From: Erpobdella octoculata
Taxonomy: Eukaryota; Annelida; Clitellata; Hirudinida; Erpobdellidae
DNA: 64,000 nt
Assembly (NCBI GenBank): GCA_963978895.1
Contig: OZ022242.1
Span: forward strand, 24,097,663-24,161,662
Direction of reading: 5' to 3'
Position 1 is the stretch's first letter, and each line of letters begins with the position of its first letter. Both the position numbers and the translations under genes were made by a program. The notes under the pieces were generated by a model. That model saw only the letters and a program-made list of their open reading frames with translations. It was not told where the DNA came from and did no database searches. Below, piece after piece: positions 22,651 through 36,818 of the stretch.

Positions 22651-23389
22651 TAAGATTATAATATAAAGGATTTAATTTACAGCAAGGAAAGTTTTATACA
22701 TTTACTCACTTTCACTCTTTCGCCTTTCTAAAAAAGCTGATGACTGGGGAAGTTATCGTAGGCACTGTTCATATTTCTTAAAAAATGTTATTTTTCTTTC
22801 CAATGAAACCTGATGAACGCGGTGAGAGGAGCGGGGAGTGGGACGGGGGTAATCGTACAAAATTGGCGGTAGAGCAGAGCCCCCAGAGGCCCTTATGGCT
22901 GCGCGGCAGCAGATGTAAAAAAAGCAAATTTTGCTTCAGTTACTCAGTAAAAAAAATATATTACTATAACTTATTACTTTAATATAAAAGTAGTCATTAC
23001 TATTCTTACACATACTTTAACGTTTTATCCAGACAATCTGCAAGGTTTTCAACAATATCCATAACTTGTAGTGACAACACCAATTCCAATAGGCACTTGA
23101 AAAAGTATTGACCATACCAATATCAATAGCAACCTAAAAAAGTATTGTTAGTATTACCAAATACCAAATACCAAACACTAATACTTCCAAAAACATGTTA
23201 GCACACAGCAAGTATGTAAATTTAAAAAAACATACAATTGCACAAAAGTGAAAAACAAATAAAAATAGGAAAAAGTGAAGGAAAAAACGAGTTTTTTAAC
23301 ACAAACTTTGATTTCAAATACACTTGATGTGTGTCTGTGTGTATATATACAAAAGATGTTCAAATTACGTTTTTTTTAATTGAATCATA
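22651..23389. other. Interval without recognised features
   Basis: AT-rich DNA with a small GC-richer patch at 22815-22915. No frame, tRNA-like fold or terminal repeat that I can support. Confidence 0.4.
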
Positions 23390-25045
23390 TGAATCATATA
23401 TTGTCATCCAAAATAAAGATATGCTGAAAGTTTCAGCTTCCTAGCTAGTCAAAAAGCAGGTTAAATTTCATTTGCAAGATTTGCCTACAGAGAAGGCTCA
23501 AACACACACACACATAAACAGAGAATGTAACCTAAATAAAAGTTTATAAAAAATATATATAATAAATAAACGCACGAGTCTTGTTACTCGAGCTTCAGAT
23601 GAATCACGTGCCCGCTTTGCTGCACGATAATCACGCTTTTTAAATCCTTTATATTATTTTCGATTGTCTTTCTGTCTGTCTGTCTTCCTGTCGGTCACAA
23701 ACTTTGAGTCTCAAAATTAACTCACTTCCCGTTATCCGATCGAGCTGAAATTTGGCACATCGACTTGGGCTGCGAGACAATTGAATCTATCAAAATTTCA
23801 GTTTGATCGGATATTGTATAATTAAATTTTTCAAAAAAAAAATTTTTTTTTTGGACTAACCTAATCTTGGGACGATTCCATACCCCCACCCCTTTGAGAA
23901 CCCCAAAAATGACGTCCGTTTTGCTCTAGGACGAACCGTTTAGGCGCTAGAACGATTTAAAGTTTTAAAATAAATCAAGGTTAAAGCGCCACTTAGCGAA
24001 CATATTAGAAAAACTGAAGATCTTTTAATATGTTCGTTAGATGGCGCATTAACGTCTTGCGAACAAATCTACGTTCGACATAAAATCGAGTTATTTTTAA
24101 ATCCTTTATATTATTTTCGATTGTCTTACCGTCTGTCTGTCTGTCTTCCTGTCGGTCACAAACTTTGAGTCTCAAAATTAACTCACTTCCCGTTATCCGA
24201 TCGAGCTGAAATTTGTCACATCGACTTGGGCTGCGAGACAATTGAATCTATCAAAATTTCAGTTTGATCGGAAATTGTATAATTAAGTTTTTCAAAAAAC
24301 ACCAAATTTTAACGGATTTTTAATTTTTGAATTTGGCTCTGGGCTGTAAAAGGAATTAGTACCGGAAATCTAGGATCGTATATAAAGGATTTATAATAAA
24401 AACTTTGTTTTTATGGGTTAGTTTTTTAAATCCTTTATATTATTTTCGATTGTCTTCCCGTCTGTCTGTCTTCCTGTCGGTGTAAACTTTGAGTCTCAAA
24501 ATTAACTCACTTCCCGTTATCCGATCGAGCTGAAATTTGGCACATCGACTTGGGCTGCGAGACAATTGAATCTATCAAAATTTCAGTTTGATAGATTCTA
24601 GGATCGTATATAAAGGATTTATAATAAAAACTTTGTTTTTATGGGTTAGTTTTTACTAGTCAACGTTTACATAAAGTCACTTTCTTGTTGGTGTGTCTGC
24701 TGTCTACGAAACGACTTTATAGTATACTCTCGCTCTTTCCTTATCCTTTTCTCTCTCTCTTTTCTTTTGTGCAGGCGTGCATCGCATGCATGATGCTAAC
24801 CAGTGTTGGAGCTGAAGAACTATGATTTCAAATCACGATTTTTATCTGTTTAGTTTATTCAAATAATTCGAAATTAAGTGAATAATGTCTTGTCATCCAA
24901 TATAAAGCTATCCTGGAAATTTCAGGTTCCTAGCTAGCCAAAAAGCTGGTTAAATTTTACATGCAAGATTTGCATATAGAGAAAGCCACAAACAAACAGA
25001 CTGTAACCTAATAAAAATTTTATAAAAAAAGATCAAAGTAAAAAA
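23390..25045. repeat. Cluster of non-coding Helentron-like repeats
   Basis: Three direct copies of a ~200-bp unit, at about 23640-23850, 24098-24300 and 24425-24600, read TAAATCCTTTATATTATTTT, CTGTCTGTCTG, then ACTCACTTCCCGTTATCCGA and GAGCTGAAATTTGGCACATC. This order is typical of non-autonomous Helentron relatives. A related pair of ~150-bp segments flanks them (23395-23550 and 24885-25040; shared CCTAGCTAG and GCAAGATTTGC). No protein is encoded; the only frames are shadows. Confidence 0.6.
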
Positions 25046-25085
25046 CTAATAAATCCAAACATTATTGCCAATGATGAACAATAAC

Positions 25086-25320
25086 AGCGGGAGCTGGTGG
25101 TATAGCGGTAAGGCATTCGCCTGTGGACCTGAGAGTCGGCGGTTCGAATCCCGCCGGCGTCACAAGCGTCTGCAAGGGTTGTGGTGTGGGTAGGCGCCTA
25201 TAAATGGCTGCTTCTGGTTGTCCTGTCTAAATGGGTCCACAAGTGAGTTGGATAAAGTTGGATAAAGTGATTCGTGGCTTAGAAGTCTAACGATTAACGC
25301 CACGTTAAACATTGTTAAAC
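25086..25320 (+). mobile_element. tRNA-derived SINE
   Basis: Head GCTGGTGGTATAGCGGTAAG with box A, then box B GGTTCGAATCC at about 25140, followed by the body GTAGGCGCCTATAAATGGC shared with the SINE at 6.0-6.2 kb. The 3' part differs from both other SINEs. The tRNA-like head is followed by long extra sequence, so I call a SINE and not a tRNA gene. Target duplications were not resolved. Confidence 0.75.
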
Positions 25321-25650
25321 TTAAATAAGTCAGTTACCATTTAGCTAGATGAAGAAAACCATTATTTCAAAGTGTTGGCTGTTTAGCCTAGAGCGCAAAC
25401 CACCAGTACCATCATTAGAATTTTGCTTTTCGGCAACATTTGGTGAATTGGATCGTTTTTTCTTTTACTCTCATAGAGTTCCACACATGAATTTGCCATG
25501 ACTGCCTAAGAAAAATTTGTAATTGATATTAAAGCCAATAATGCAAAACATATTTTAATCTATTCTACGAAAATACTTTTTTTATGTTCGAAGGTAAACA
25601 AAACTTTTAATTTTTTTACTAAAATTTTTTTAATTAGTATTTGGCCAATA
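25321..25650. other. Spacer before LTR element 2
   Basis: AT-rich DNA with no supported feature. The last five bases before the LTR, CTGAT at 25651-25655, are the target duplication of the LTR element. Confidence 0.5.
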
Positions 25651-25655
25651 CTGAT

Positions 25656-26076
25656 TGTCACGCCCGCGTAAACGCAGTGTGCGTGCCTGGCCCTATATGT
25701 TTGGAATTTCCGGCGTAGGTGGTGCAAGGTGTATTGCACAACGTTGTGTATTTTATATTGTATGTATCATTGCGCGAATGTTTGAATGTTTTGGCCTGTA
25801 GCCTGTAAATTTACATATTTGCGGCTGGCCTGGAGGCAATGTATATATAAGGCTGTTTAGGGTCTACTTGAGAGATTCGCCATGTTTTGATAGAACTTGA
25901 ACCTGTTAATATCTGTCGTGTTGTTTGATTGATAGTTTTCGATAATTTTGAACTGTATTCTTTAATAAAATAACTAATACTCAATCAGTGTGTGATTAAC
26001 TTTGTTTCGATAGTTAATCGTCTCGAATTTCTCCAGTAATAGCGACTGTCGCAAAGGCGAAGGTCTTGACGTTACA
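25656..26076 (+). repeat. 5' LTR of element 2
   Basis: Begins TGTCACGCCCGCG, ends GACGTTACA. It holds a TATA-like ATGTATATATAAGG near 25840, a likely promoter, and an AATAAAAT polyadenylation-like signal near 25963. Confidence 0.92.
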
Positions 26077-26081
26077 TTTTG

Positions 26082-26097
26082 TGGTGGCAGCGGTGGG
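26082..26097 (+). other. Primer-binding site candidate
   Basis: TGGTGGCAGCGGTGGG lies five bases after the 5' LTR and begins with TGG, complementary to a tRNA 3' CCA end. The tRNA was not identified. Confidence 0.6.
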
Positions 26098-26500
26098 ATC
26101 GTCAGTTCGATACATCGATCAGTTTTGGGTGAGAATCGTCCTGTGTGGTGGGATTCATCAAGTTGGTGAGGTTCTACCAAGTTTGAAGATCTGACGACTT
26201 TGGCGGTATCCAGTGGTTTTGGCGGGATTAGCGAAATTCGACCGGGATCTGCAAAACCGACCAGGGATTCGACGCAAATCGACCAGATCAGGGAGGATCA
26301 TCATCGCAAGATCGACGATTGACGATTTCAGTGTTGGAGAAAAAGTCCAGACAGAGTTTCAGTCCGTTCAGTTCGACCACGAGGCGACATCCGTTTCTGA
26401 AGGAGGGCCGATCCACATCTCAGGTTAGAGATTTTATCGTTGCCGGATTGCCCAGTTAGGTTTTTCTTTTGTTTTCTTCTGTGTAGTAGGCTTCGTAAAT

Positions 26501-27504
26501 ATGTTTAGAACCCCTACTGTTGAAGAGTCGGTTGCGCAGGATAGTTTAACCGGGATCCTTAGCGAGGAGCATTATCAATTTGTTGATAATAGTCGGCGTC
26601 CGCGTAGGGTTAGTGAAGATGCTAACGTTAGCAAAAGTTCCAAATCAGAAATAGCTGAGCGTAAGTTAGCATTGTGCGAGGCAGAATTGGCGGCAAAAGA
26701 AGCTAAATTAGAACAAGAGCGTAGACTCGCTGACGCTAAGTTAGAAAAGGATAGGGCGAACCGCAGACTCGCTGATGCTAAATTAAAACAGGAGCGTACA
26801 CTTGCTGAAGCTAAATTAGAAGAGGATAGGGCGAACCGCAGACTTGCTGAAGCTTAGTTAGAACAAGACAAGGCTAAGTTAGATGAAGATAGGGCGAATC
26901 GCAGACTCGCTGAAGCTAGGTTAGATGAGGATAGGGCAACCCGCAGACTTGCTGAAGCTAAACTAGAGCTGGATCGTGAAAGGATTCAGGACCACAATAG
27001 TCTTGAGGTTTCCTTATCCGTTCGCACTAGTCGCTTTCAAAATGCCATGAAAGGTATAATAGCGGAGTTTCCTTCAGATCCTGCAGCAATACCTGGGTAT
27101 TTTCAATATCTAGAAAATCAATTTGTATCTTACCAAGTTGATGATGATGTGAAACCCAAAATATTACAGGCACATTTAAATAATAGAGCTCGCTCAATCT
27201 TGAGTCGATTGACCATTGCTCAATTAGGTGACTATGATGAATTGAAGCAAATTCTATTGCAGGAATTTCGAGTCACTCCCGTTCTTTTGAGGGAGAGGTT
27301 TTATGCTGTAAAAAGAAGACCTGGTGAGACTTATTCACAGGTAGCTTCTGAATTACATACAGCGTTATCCTATTATATCAAAAGTAGAAATATCGATGAG
27401 AATTTCCATCAATTAGTTAGTTTGATGTGTGCCGATAGATTGAAACAACTGATGTCTCCCAGTTATGCAGATTTTATTTTACCCAGGAAAGGGATGATTG
27501 GTTA
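26501..27504 (+). pseudogene. Gag of LTR element 2
   Basis: One frame from ATG 26501 to 27504, broken only by TAG at 26855-26857 where the repeat consensus has a Lys codon (AAG). The first half is a long coiled coil built of ~13-residue units such as LAEAKLEEDRANRR. The second half (from about 27010) is a capsid-like domain: FQYLENQFVSYQVDD, KILQAHLNNRARSIL, FRVTPVLLRERFYAV, matching gypsy-type gag. A frameshift near 27484 passes coding to the next frame, which carries the zinc knuckle. It would assemble the retrotransposon particle. Confidence 0.82.
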
Positions 27505-27540
27505 AATCACTTAGAGCTTTCTCGCGTTGCGGATAGCTAT

Positions 27541-28860
27541 ATGGCCACACACGAACATGAGACTAGACCGTTTCGATTCGACAACCCAAAACCAATAGAC
27601 AGAGGGTCAGGGTTTTCATTTACTAGTAAAATGACTAAAAATGCTATTGACACTGATACTGATAGAGACAAAAGGTATGGACTGTGCTTTAAATGCCATA
27701 AGAAGGGTCATTCATTCAAGGAGTGTCCTTCGCACCAATTTCCTTCCTCGACTTTACCTAATCCTAGAATTAGTTGTTGTCAAACAGAAAATTCCCTTAA
27801 TTGTCTCGGTGATAGGAAAACATTGGTTGATGATAAAAATTTGTCCTCTCAGTCCAAAAATTCCCTTAATTGTCTCGATGATAGGAAAACATTGGTTGAT
27901 GATAAAAATTTGTCTTCTCATTCAAAAAATTCCCTTAATTGTCTCGGTGATAGAAAAACATTGGTTGATGATAAAAATTTGTCTTATCATTCAAAAAATT
28001 CCCTTAATTGTCTCGGTGATAGGAAAACATTGGTTGATGATAAAAATTTGTATTCTCATTCAAAAAATTCCCTTAAAGGTCTCGTTGATAGGAAAATATT
28101 GTTTGATGATCAAAAATCTTTTCCCTGTCCCGAAGCATGTCCCATTATAGATGTTGATGATTATCACATCAGGTCTTATGAAAATGTATTTATCGATCAA
28201 TTACCATCTATTACAGCTTTGATTGATGGTGGTGCAGAAGTGTGTTGCATTAGAGAAGATTTAATCAAATATCTTCATAGGGTACCACATAAATTTATTA
28301 AATTATCTGGCCTTAAAGGTCAACCAGAAATTGTAGGTTGTGTTAGATTAGTTGTTCGACCTGATTTTGTGGGTGATGACATTGTGAACCTAGCACCCAA
28401 GGTTCGTGCATGGTTTGCTGTCGTCCCAAATCTTAATGAGCAAATTATTATTACTCCCTCCGTAAGTAACCTGTTAAAAACGATATCATTGTATGACACC
28501 GTTGCATATCCTAATAAGAACAAGCAAAATGCACATGACTCTGATATGAATGTTCCTGATCGTGAAATAGATAATTCTCAATATTTTGTTTTAGATGAAC
28601 CTTGTAATGAGGAGCATAAGCCAGATGTTGCATTGATTCTCGGTGAAGGAGTTTCTCGTGCTGCTGATGCTAGGAAGGTTGATTCACAGACCGATACTTG
28701 TCAGGACATAGGTGCTTCTGTGGTTTCGGGTGATGATATTTGTCCAAGTGCTGATGCTAGGAAAGTTGATTCACAGACCGATACTTGTCAGGACATAGGT
28801 GCTTCTGTGGTTTCGGGTGATGATATTTGTCCAGGTGCTGATGCTAGGAAAGTTGATTAA
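27541..28860 (+). pseudogene. Zinc knuckle and protease of LTR element 2
   Basis: 439 residues in one frame. A CCHC knuckle CFKCHKKGHSFKEC is at residues about 49-62. Five copies of a 23-residue unit (NSLNCLGDRKTLVDDKNLS...) follow, then a retropepsin-like site TALIDGGAEVCCIRE in which the usual DSG/DTG is DGG. The frame then enters the 29-residue repeats and ends at a TAA (28858-28860) that replaces TCA of the repeat. The same frame reopens beyond it. Confidence 0.8.
27786..28115. repeat. 69-bp coding tandem repeat
   Basis: Five units of 69 bp with CCCTTAATTGTCTCGGTGAT, 23 codons each, lying between zinc knuckle and protease. The last unit has diverged. Confidence 0.93.
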
Positions 28861-29035
28861 CAGACCGATACTTGTCAGGACATAGGTGCTTCTGTGGTTT
28901 CGGGTGATGATATTTGTCCAGGTGCTGATGCTAGGAAAGTTGATTCACAGACCGATACTTGTCAGGACATAGGTGCTTCTGTGGTTTCGGGTGATGATGT
29001 TTGTCCAGGTGTTCATGCAGGCGGAAGTGATTCAC
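28663..29035. repeat. 87-bp coding tandem repeat
   Basis: Four units plus a partial one, period 87 bp (unit starts near 28663, 28750, 28837, 28924), encoding ADARKVDSQTDTCQDIG and SVVSGDDICPG. The array sits exactly where RT and RNase H would be expected, between protease and integrase. Confidence 0.95.
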
Positions 29036-30129
29036 AAACCGACGCTCGATTTGCAATAGTTAACGATGATGGTCAGGGGGTAGATGATAGTAATGATCAC
29101 GATGCGTTTGCGAAAGAGCAACATGATTGTCCTTCACTTAAGTCCTTCTGGTTGTTAGGTAAAGATAAGCGTAAAAACTTTTATATTGACAGGGGACTGT
29201 TGTTTCACAAGGAGAATCAGTGGGGTCATTCCATAAAACAGTTATGTTTGCCCAGGAGTCGTATACTTGCAGTGTTACAGATGGGGCATGATGCTCCCTA
29301 TTCGGGGCACATGGCTGCCAAGAGTACACGGCAGCGCATTCGACTCAGTTTTTGGTTTCCGGATATGGAGAAACAAGTTCAAACCTATTGTGAGTCGTGC
29401 CCTGTGTGCCAGTTAAGGGCACCTGTCAGAAAAAGAGATCGAGTCCCCATAACTCCCATTCCAAGGGGAGATGAATTACCGTTTGACCATTTAGTTATGG
29501 ATTGTATAGGGCCCATAATTCCAGCGGGTGATAGTATGACTGTCCGACCCAAGTACGATTATGCCCTTGTTGTTGTCGATTTGTTCTCTAGATGGCCGAT
29601 GGCCTATCCATTAAGGCCATTAGATGCTAAGTCTGTATGTGACCGACTTTTCCATGTATTTTCAGTTCCTCGTATGGTTGGTTTTGTTTGTAGTTATTTC
29701 CCTCGGAACCTACTTGCGGTTGTGAGAGATTCTTGGAATAGTGCAAAGGGAGTGCCTTGGCATTTAGGTACAAAACCACCTGACTACTGGGGGAAGCAAA
29801 AGCAAAATCTCAGAATAGCCGTGAGATTTGGTGGAATTGCAGGTGATCATATTGTCAAATACTATTTTTGGGGTATGAATCGCCGGTGCGACATCGTGCC
29901 TTTGTGGATTTCCGTGGTGGGCCCGATGGTTTGTGCTTCAAAAGGACCTAGGGGAGACTGCTTTCCAGTCCCCGATATCCCGAATCTGCTACAGAAGGTA
30001 GGCAGAGCACAATTCCTAAGCTGTTGGCAAATTTCCATAAAGTTACTGCACTTTCTTATGAGAAAGATTTACTCAAGTTATGCAGAATTGTTGTCTATGG
30101 CCTGGAGTCGGTCAGCAATGCTTTGCTGA
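28861..30129 (+). pseudogene. Partial integrase of LTR element 2
   Basis: The frame continues in phase with the protease. After the 29-residue repeats it encodes the integrase zinc-binding domain (HDAPYSGHMAAKSTRQRI ... YCESCPVCQLR; H-H-C-C) and the start of the catalytic core, FDHLVMDCIGPI with the first Asp and ALVVVDLFSRWPMAYPL. From about 29670 the text no longer matches an integrase, and the second Asp and the Glu are missing. Frameshifts after 29700 are likely. No integration activity can be expected. Confidence 0.8.
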
Positions 30130-30691
30130 GCGCGACTTCCTTCTCAGAACAATTTGGTATTTTGTGTTGTATTATCATTATTATATTTAGTAGCTGATTT
30201 CCTGTGTCGATTAAATTAGGTTTGGAGTAGCTGTGGCTACGGTTAGGTTTATTTATCCTAGGGTGTTTAATCTTTGGTTAAGTATTTCTTTGGTAATCAG
30301 AAATTGGTGTTAGTTTATATGGGTATCTTTGTGACGTTCTTTGGTTAATTTCTTTCTTTGGGCGATCCGGGGCAATGATAAAGTGGATCGGTCGTGAGTT
30401 TTTCTTTTCAGGTTTCCAGGGAGAAGAGCGCGTCACTGAACAAAGAGCTGCAGGACGTCTCATTTGTCCTTGCTCGGGAGGTTCTTCGACCACGTCTTTC
30501 TTTCGCGTGTGGCTCATCGCTGTCGTGCCTGTTCTGGATTTTCAGGTTTCCAAGACGGATGAAGTGGATGAGCACCAGGAAACCCGACGACAAAAGAAGC
30601 GCACTCAACCAACCGGATCTACTCAGCCAACCGGATCGACCCAGATCAAAGAATGAAGCTGTTGCCGTTAACGAGAAGGATCGTTACCGAC
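30130..30691 (+). other. 3' untranslated region of LTR element 2
   Basis: Between the last integrase-like frame and the purine tract. Several overlapping frames (30375-30861) cross it, but none shows a motif I recognise. Two near copies of TTCAGGTTTCCA at 30407 and 30540 are a small internal repeat. Confidence 0.45.
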
Positions 30692-30708
30692 TTTGGGGGG
30701 GGGAGGTA
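30692..30708 (+). other. Polypurine tract of element 2
   Basis: A TTT followed by a run of G, GGGGGGGGGAGG, then TA directly before the 3' LTR; the expected second-strand primer. Confidence 0.75.
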
Positions 30709-31129
30709 TGTCACGCCCGCGTAAACGCAGTGTGCGTGCCTGGCCCTATATGTTTGGAATTTCCGGCGTTGGTGGTGCAAAGTGTATTGCACAACGTTGT
30801 GTATTTTATTTTGTATGTATCATTGCGCGAATGTTTGAATGTTTTGGCCTGTAGCCTGTAAATTTACATATTTGCGGCTGGCCTGGAGGCAATGTATATA
30901 TAAGGCTGTTTAGGGTCTACTTGAGAGATTCGCCATGTTTTGATAGAACTTGAACCTGTTAATATCTGTCGTGTTGTTTGATTGATAGTTTTTGATAATT
31001 TTGAACTGTATTCGTTAATAAAATAACTAATACTCAATCAGTGTGTGATTAACTTTGTTTCGATAGTTAATCGTCTCGAATTTCTCCAGTAATAGCGACT
31101 GTCGCAAAGGCGAAGGTCTTGACGTTACA
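30709..31129 (+). repeat. 3' LTR of element 2
   Basis: 421 bp, same ends as the 5' LTR. Substitutions relative to it include GTAGG/GTTGG, AAGG/AAAG, TATATT/TATTTT, TTTTCG/TTTTTG and ATTCT/ATTCG, about five in all. Confidence 0.92.
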
Positions 31130-31134
31130 CTGAT

Positions 31135-31980
31135 CTTCAATCCTGGCAATCTGTAAATTACCAAATATTTTCAGATTTGGTATTTTGAGCATCATCAGCC
31201 TCATTTTATGCTGGGTTTCTGCAGGCTTTCACATGGGAGTCAGCGTAGTAAGTCAATTACAAGTTATTTAAAATCTTAAAACTATAAAAACTTGGTAACT
31301 TACGTTTATGTCGCGGCCGTTATGTGGTTGAGGTTTTGGCGCTACCTCCGTTTTGAGTGCTCAGGATTTTTAGCGCAGAATTTTTTTTCGAAAACATTGT
31401 GTCACTTTTTTCCAATTGGGAACCGGGTTTGGATTTTTGTTATGTTTTGTTAATAAGTTTAATTTTCGTTTTGATGCATCGTTGTTGTTAACAAACAATA
31501 ACATTTAATATAATGCATTAATTTGAAAAAAGTCTTATTTAGTAAATTTATCAAAAAGTGCATTTGAATATACAAAAAAGTGCTGTATAAGTTCATTTTG
31601 ATTGATTTTGATTAGATTGATTGTCAGAAAGATTCAGTTTGATTAGATGACAAAACGTTTGTAATGTTCAGTTATAAAATTTGTCAACAAACAAAAAAAG
31701 AATATAATTAATACAAGCCTATAAAGTTCATATAAGATATTTGACAAAAAAACCTGTTACGACGAGTTATTACTAATCAATATAATAAAACATTTGTCAT
31801 TAATTTGCAATTTGCAATATAACAAAATATTAGTAGAAAACCTTTGCGAAATTTTATATTAAGCTATTTTAATATAAGTAAAAAATGATTATCCGCTGTT
31901 TGAAATTTAGTGCAAAGACGTTTTGAAAATTTGCTCAGGGTGTGACTGTAACAGAAAGACACATTAAGGTGGTCAAGAAA
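31135..31980. other. AT-rich interval without recognised features
   Basis: No open frame with motifs, no terminal repeat and no tRNA-like fold seen. Confidence 0.4.
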
Positions 31981-34101
<2,121 letters not shown>

Positions 34102-34106
34102 AAACT

Positions 34107-35560
34107 CAATCATACAAGATCGCCCAAGTTTTACCCATACTAAAAAAACCTCGACCCTTCCATCCCATCCAACTACAGACCCATATCAAACCTCATCACC
34201 ATCTCAAAACTACTCGAGAGAATCGTACTGAAAAGATTAGGACCTCACATAACCTCATCATGCAACTACACAAAACTACAATCAGCCTATCGTTCCGGTC
34301 ACTCCACGGAAACAGCCTTACTTCACGTACTTGATTCTTTGCTACAAAACTGTGGCAACCAGAAAGCTGTTGTGCTGGTCTGCCTCGATCTCTCGGCCGC
34401 TTTCGACACCATTCGCCACGACATCCTCACTACCAGACTTGCCGACGAGTTTGGCGTTACCAGTTCTGCTTTGTCATGGATCTCCTCATACCTCAACAGC
34501 AGAAAACAATTCATAAAAATGGGCAAACACTCTTCTGCACCCTCTGCCCTTGACTCGAGTGTTCCCCAAGGCTCTGTCCTGGGACCTCTTCTATTCACAA
34601 CATACACCACACCTATCTGCGCCATCATCGAACAATCAAACGTCTCTTTCCACCAATACGCTGACGACATTTGTCTTTTCACTGCTCTCTCTTGTGACGA
34701 CTCACCAAACATGATCCAAACTCTTACACTCTGCACACACAAAATTCAACAGTGGCACCGCTTAAACCTTTTACAGTTAAACCCTACCAAGTCTGAAGTA
34801 ATCATCCTTGGCTCACCACAGCAACTCACCAAATTAAAAAAATTAACCTCAATAGACATCGCTGGAGCCACCCTTCCTATATCTTCACACGTTAAACTGC
34901 TAGGCGTCACCCTTGACAGCCACCTACGCTTCGACCGTCACATATCTTCGACTATAAAGGCCTGCAACTATCATATACAGGCCCTGAAACACATACGCCC
35001 CCTACTCTCTACTGAGACTGCTACCACCCTTGCACGCAGCCTAGTCACATCTAGACTGGACTACTGCAACTCTCTGCTCTACGGAACATCATCGACTCAC
35101 TTAAATAAACTTCAACGTATTCAGAATCAACTCGCCAAAGTCACCACAAACTCATCCACTGTCACTTCCTCCTCTTTTCATCTCCGCAAACTTCATTGGC
35201 TTCAATAGAATATAGAATTATTTTCAAGATATCACTACTAACCTACAAAATTCTCAGCACTAATAACCAACCTTACTTAAATAAACTCATCACCATTAGG
35301 ACCAACAATAGACAACTCCGTTCTTCCAACTCTCTCTCACTTTACCAACCGGTTAGCCACTCAAAACTCACCAATAGATCATTCAGCTACAGCTCCCCAG
35401 CCATCTGGAATTCACTGCCGCCATCAATCACATCATCACCATGTCTGACGTCGTTTAAAAAACATTTAAAGACTCATCTTTTTTCGAAGGCATTCGGACA
35501 AGATCCCGCGCGCCTCTGACGCTCCGCTACTGGCGCTTTACAAATTGACTATTATTATTA
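34107..35560 (+). pseudogene. CR1/L2-type LINE, 5'-truncated RT copy
   Basis: Coding starts inside RT at about 34110, with a frameshift near 34150, then NYRPISNLITISKLLER, LQSAYRSGHSTETALLHVLD, VCLDLSAAFDTIRHD (first catalytic Asp), SSVPQGSVLGPLLF, the catalytic box QYADDICLF and LNPTKSEVIIL. The frame breaks again at 35208 (LHWLQ stop) and the C-terminal motif continues from 35200 as IEYRIIFKISLLTYK, ending at 35519 with SPAIWNSLPPSI and FKKHLKTHLF. The 3' end TGGCGCTTTACAAATTGA runs into (ATT)n. RT catalytic residues are present, but the copy lacks its endonuclease and start. Confidence 0.92.
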
Positions 35561-35561
35561 T

Positions 35562-35850
35562 TATTATGAATATGAATATGAATGTGAATGTGAATGTGAA
35601 TGTGAATGCGAATGTTAATGTTAATGTTAATGTTAATGTTAATGTTAATGTTAATGTGGATGTGGATGTGGATGTGGATGTGAATGTAAATGTAAATGTA
35701 AATGTAAATGTAAATGTAAATGTAAATGTAAATGTAAATGTAAAGGTAAATGTGAACGTGAACGTGAACGTGAACGTAAACGTAAACGTAAACGTAAACG
35801 TAAACGTAAACGTAAATGTAAATGTAAATGTAAATGTAAATGTAAATGAG
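35562..35850. repeat. Second blockwise hexanucleotide array
   Basis: After (ATT)n the units pass through GAATAT, GAATGT, GTTAAT, GTGGAT, GTAAAT, GTGAAC, GTAAAC and GTAAAT. It lies on the other side of the LINE from the 33.5-34.1-kb array. Confidence 0.97.
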
Positions 35851-36818
35851 AGTTTTGTGAAGAGATTATCTCTGGAAACAAGTGCTTGCTAGCAAGGCTA
35901 GTAATTAGTTACCGTAGATTTACAACAACGAGGTTGTTTTATTAAAAATAGGTATCAAACGGATGGGTTGGACTAAATTAAATTGGACAAAATTTAGTGT
36001 CTTTCTTTTGCGTGTCAGCTACTTTTTTCGGTTGCGTTAATTTTGCCTTGTTCAATTATAAAACCTTGCTGTGTTTTGGAGACTGTAATATAACAACTAT
36101 GGTAGTAGTTGCAGTTGCAGCGGCAACAGCAAATGATGGAAAGCATCTTACAAACAACAGAGTTTTTTGAAATAAGAAAGAAAACGTATTGCAGGAAACG
36201 TTCCTGTAAAAACAAAATTTATTTTTGTTGTAGAAATTATCAAGTATTACATGAAATGTGATAATCAATTTGAAGATAACCCATTTAAAATGGTCAGAAT
36301 AAAATCTTGTAATAATTATTTGGTTTTTGATGCATTCTTGGTTTGACTATGACCAGAAATATTTATTTGGAAAAAAATAACACAGACAATCCCGTCAACA
36401 TACGACAACGCCAAAGAAGCCAATAATTCATTTGCCAAGGTTTACAGTGTCCTGGTAAAAATTGTTTCTGATCAGAAGGAAGTAAGTATTTGTAGTTAAT
36501 TTTATATTGTTTTTCTGACTGTTTTGAAGGTTAAAATATATTACTTGAAAATGCTCTATTTAATTTTTATAAATGCTCCCATTAATTTCTAATCTTTTTT
36601 ACAATTTTTTCCAATCAATTTTTGAGTCACTTCTTGATGATAGATTTTTTCAAATTTTGTATACATGCTCTTGCTTAAAGAGAATGCAATATTCAATAAT
36701 AAGGTTTACAAAAAACTTTTTTCAAAAAAATAAAAATGTAAAAGAATTGATTTTAAAATTTGACTTTTAATAACATAAATGCATTTGGTTTAAAAACTTT
36801 GTTTTTATATTGTTCATT
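35851..36818. other. Interval with a diverged repeat copy
   Basis: No gene seen. A diverged copy of the TTTTTGAGTCACTTC...GATGATAG repeat of 11969-12606 lies at about 36600-36710. The rest holds AT-rich sequence and short frames without motifs. Confidence 0.45.

Larger units (their letters stand above)
25656..31129 (+). mobile_element. LTR retrotransposon 2, complete ends, RT absent
   Basis: A 5474-bp element bounded by 421-bp LTRs and a 5-bp target duplication CTGAT (25651-25655 and 31130-31134). Its internal region of 4632 bp carries gag, CCHC, protease and a partial integrase, in that order, but no recognisable RT or RNase H. The LTRs differ at about five positions, so the insertion is not brand new. 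Several stops and frameshifts have accumulated. It is a decayed, non-autonomous Ty3/gypsy-type element. Confidence 0.92.
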
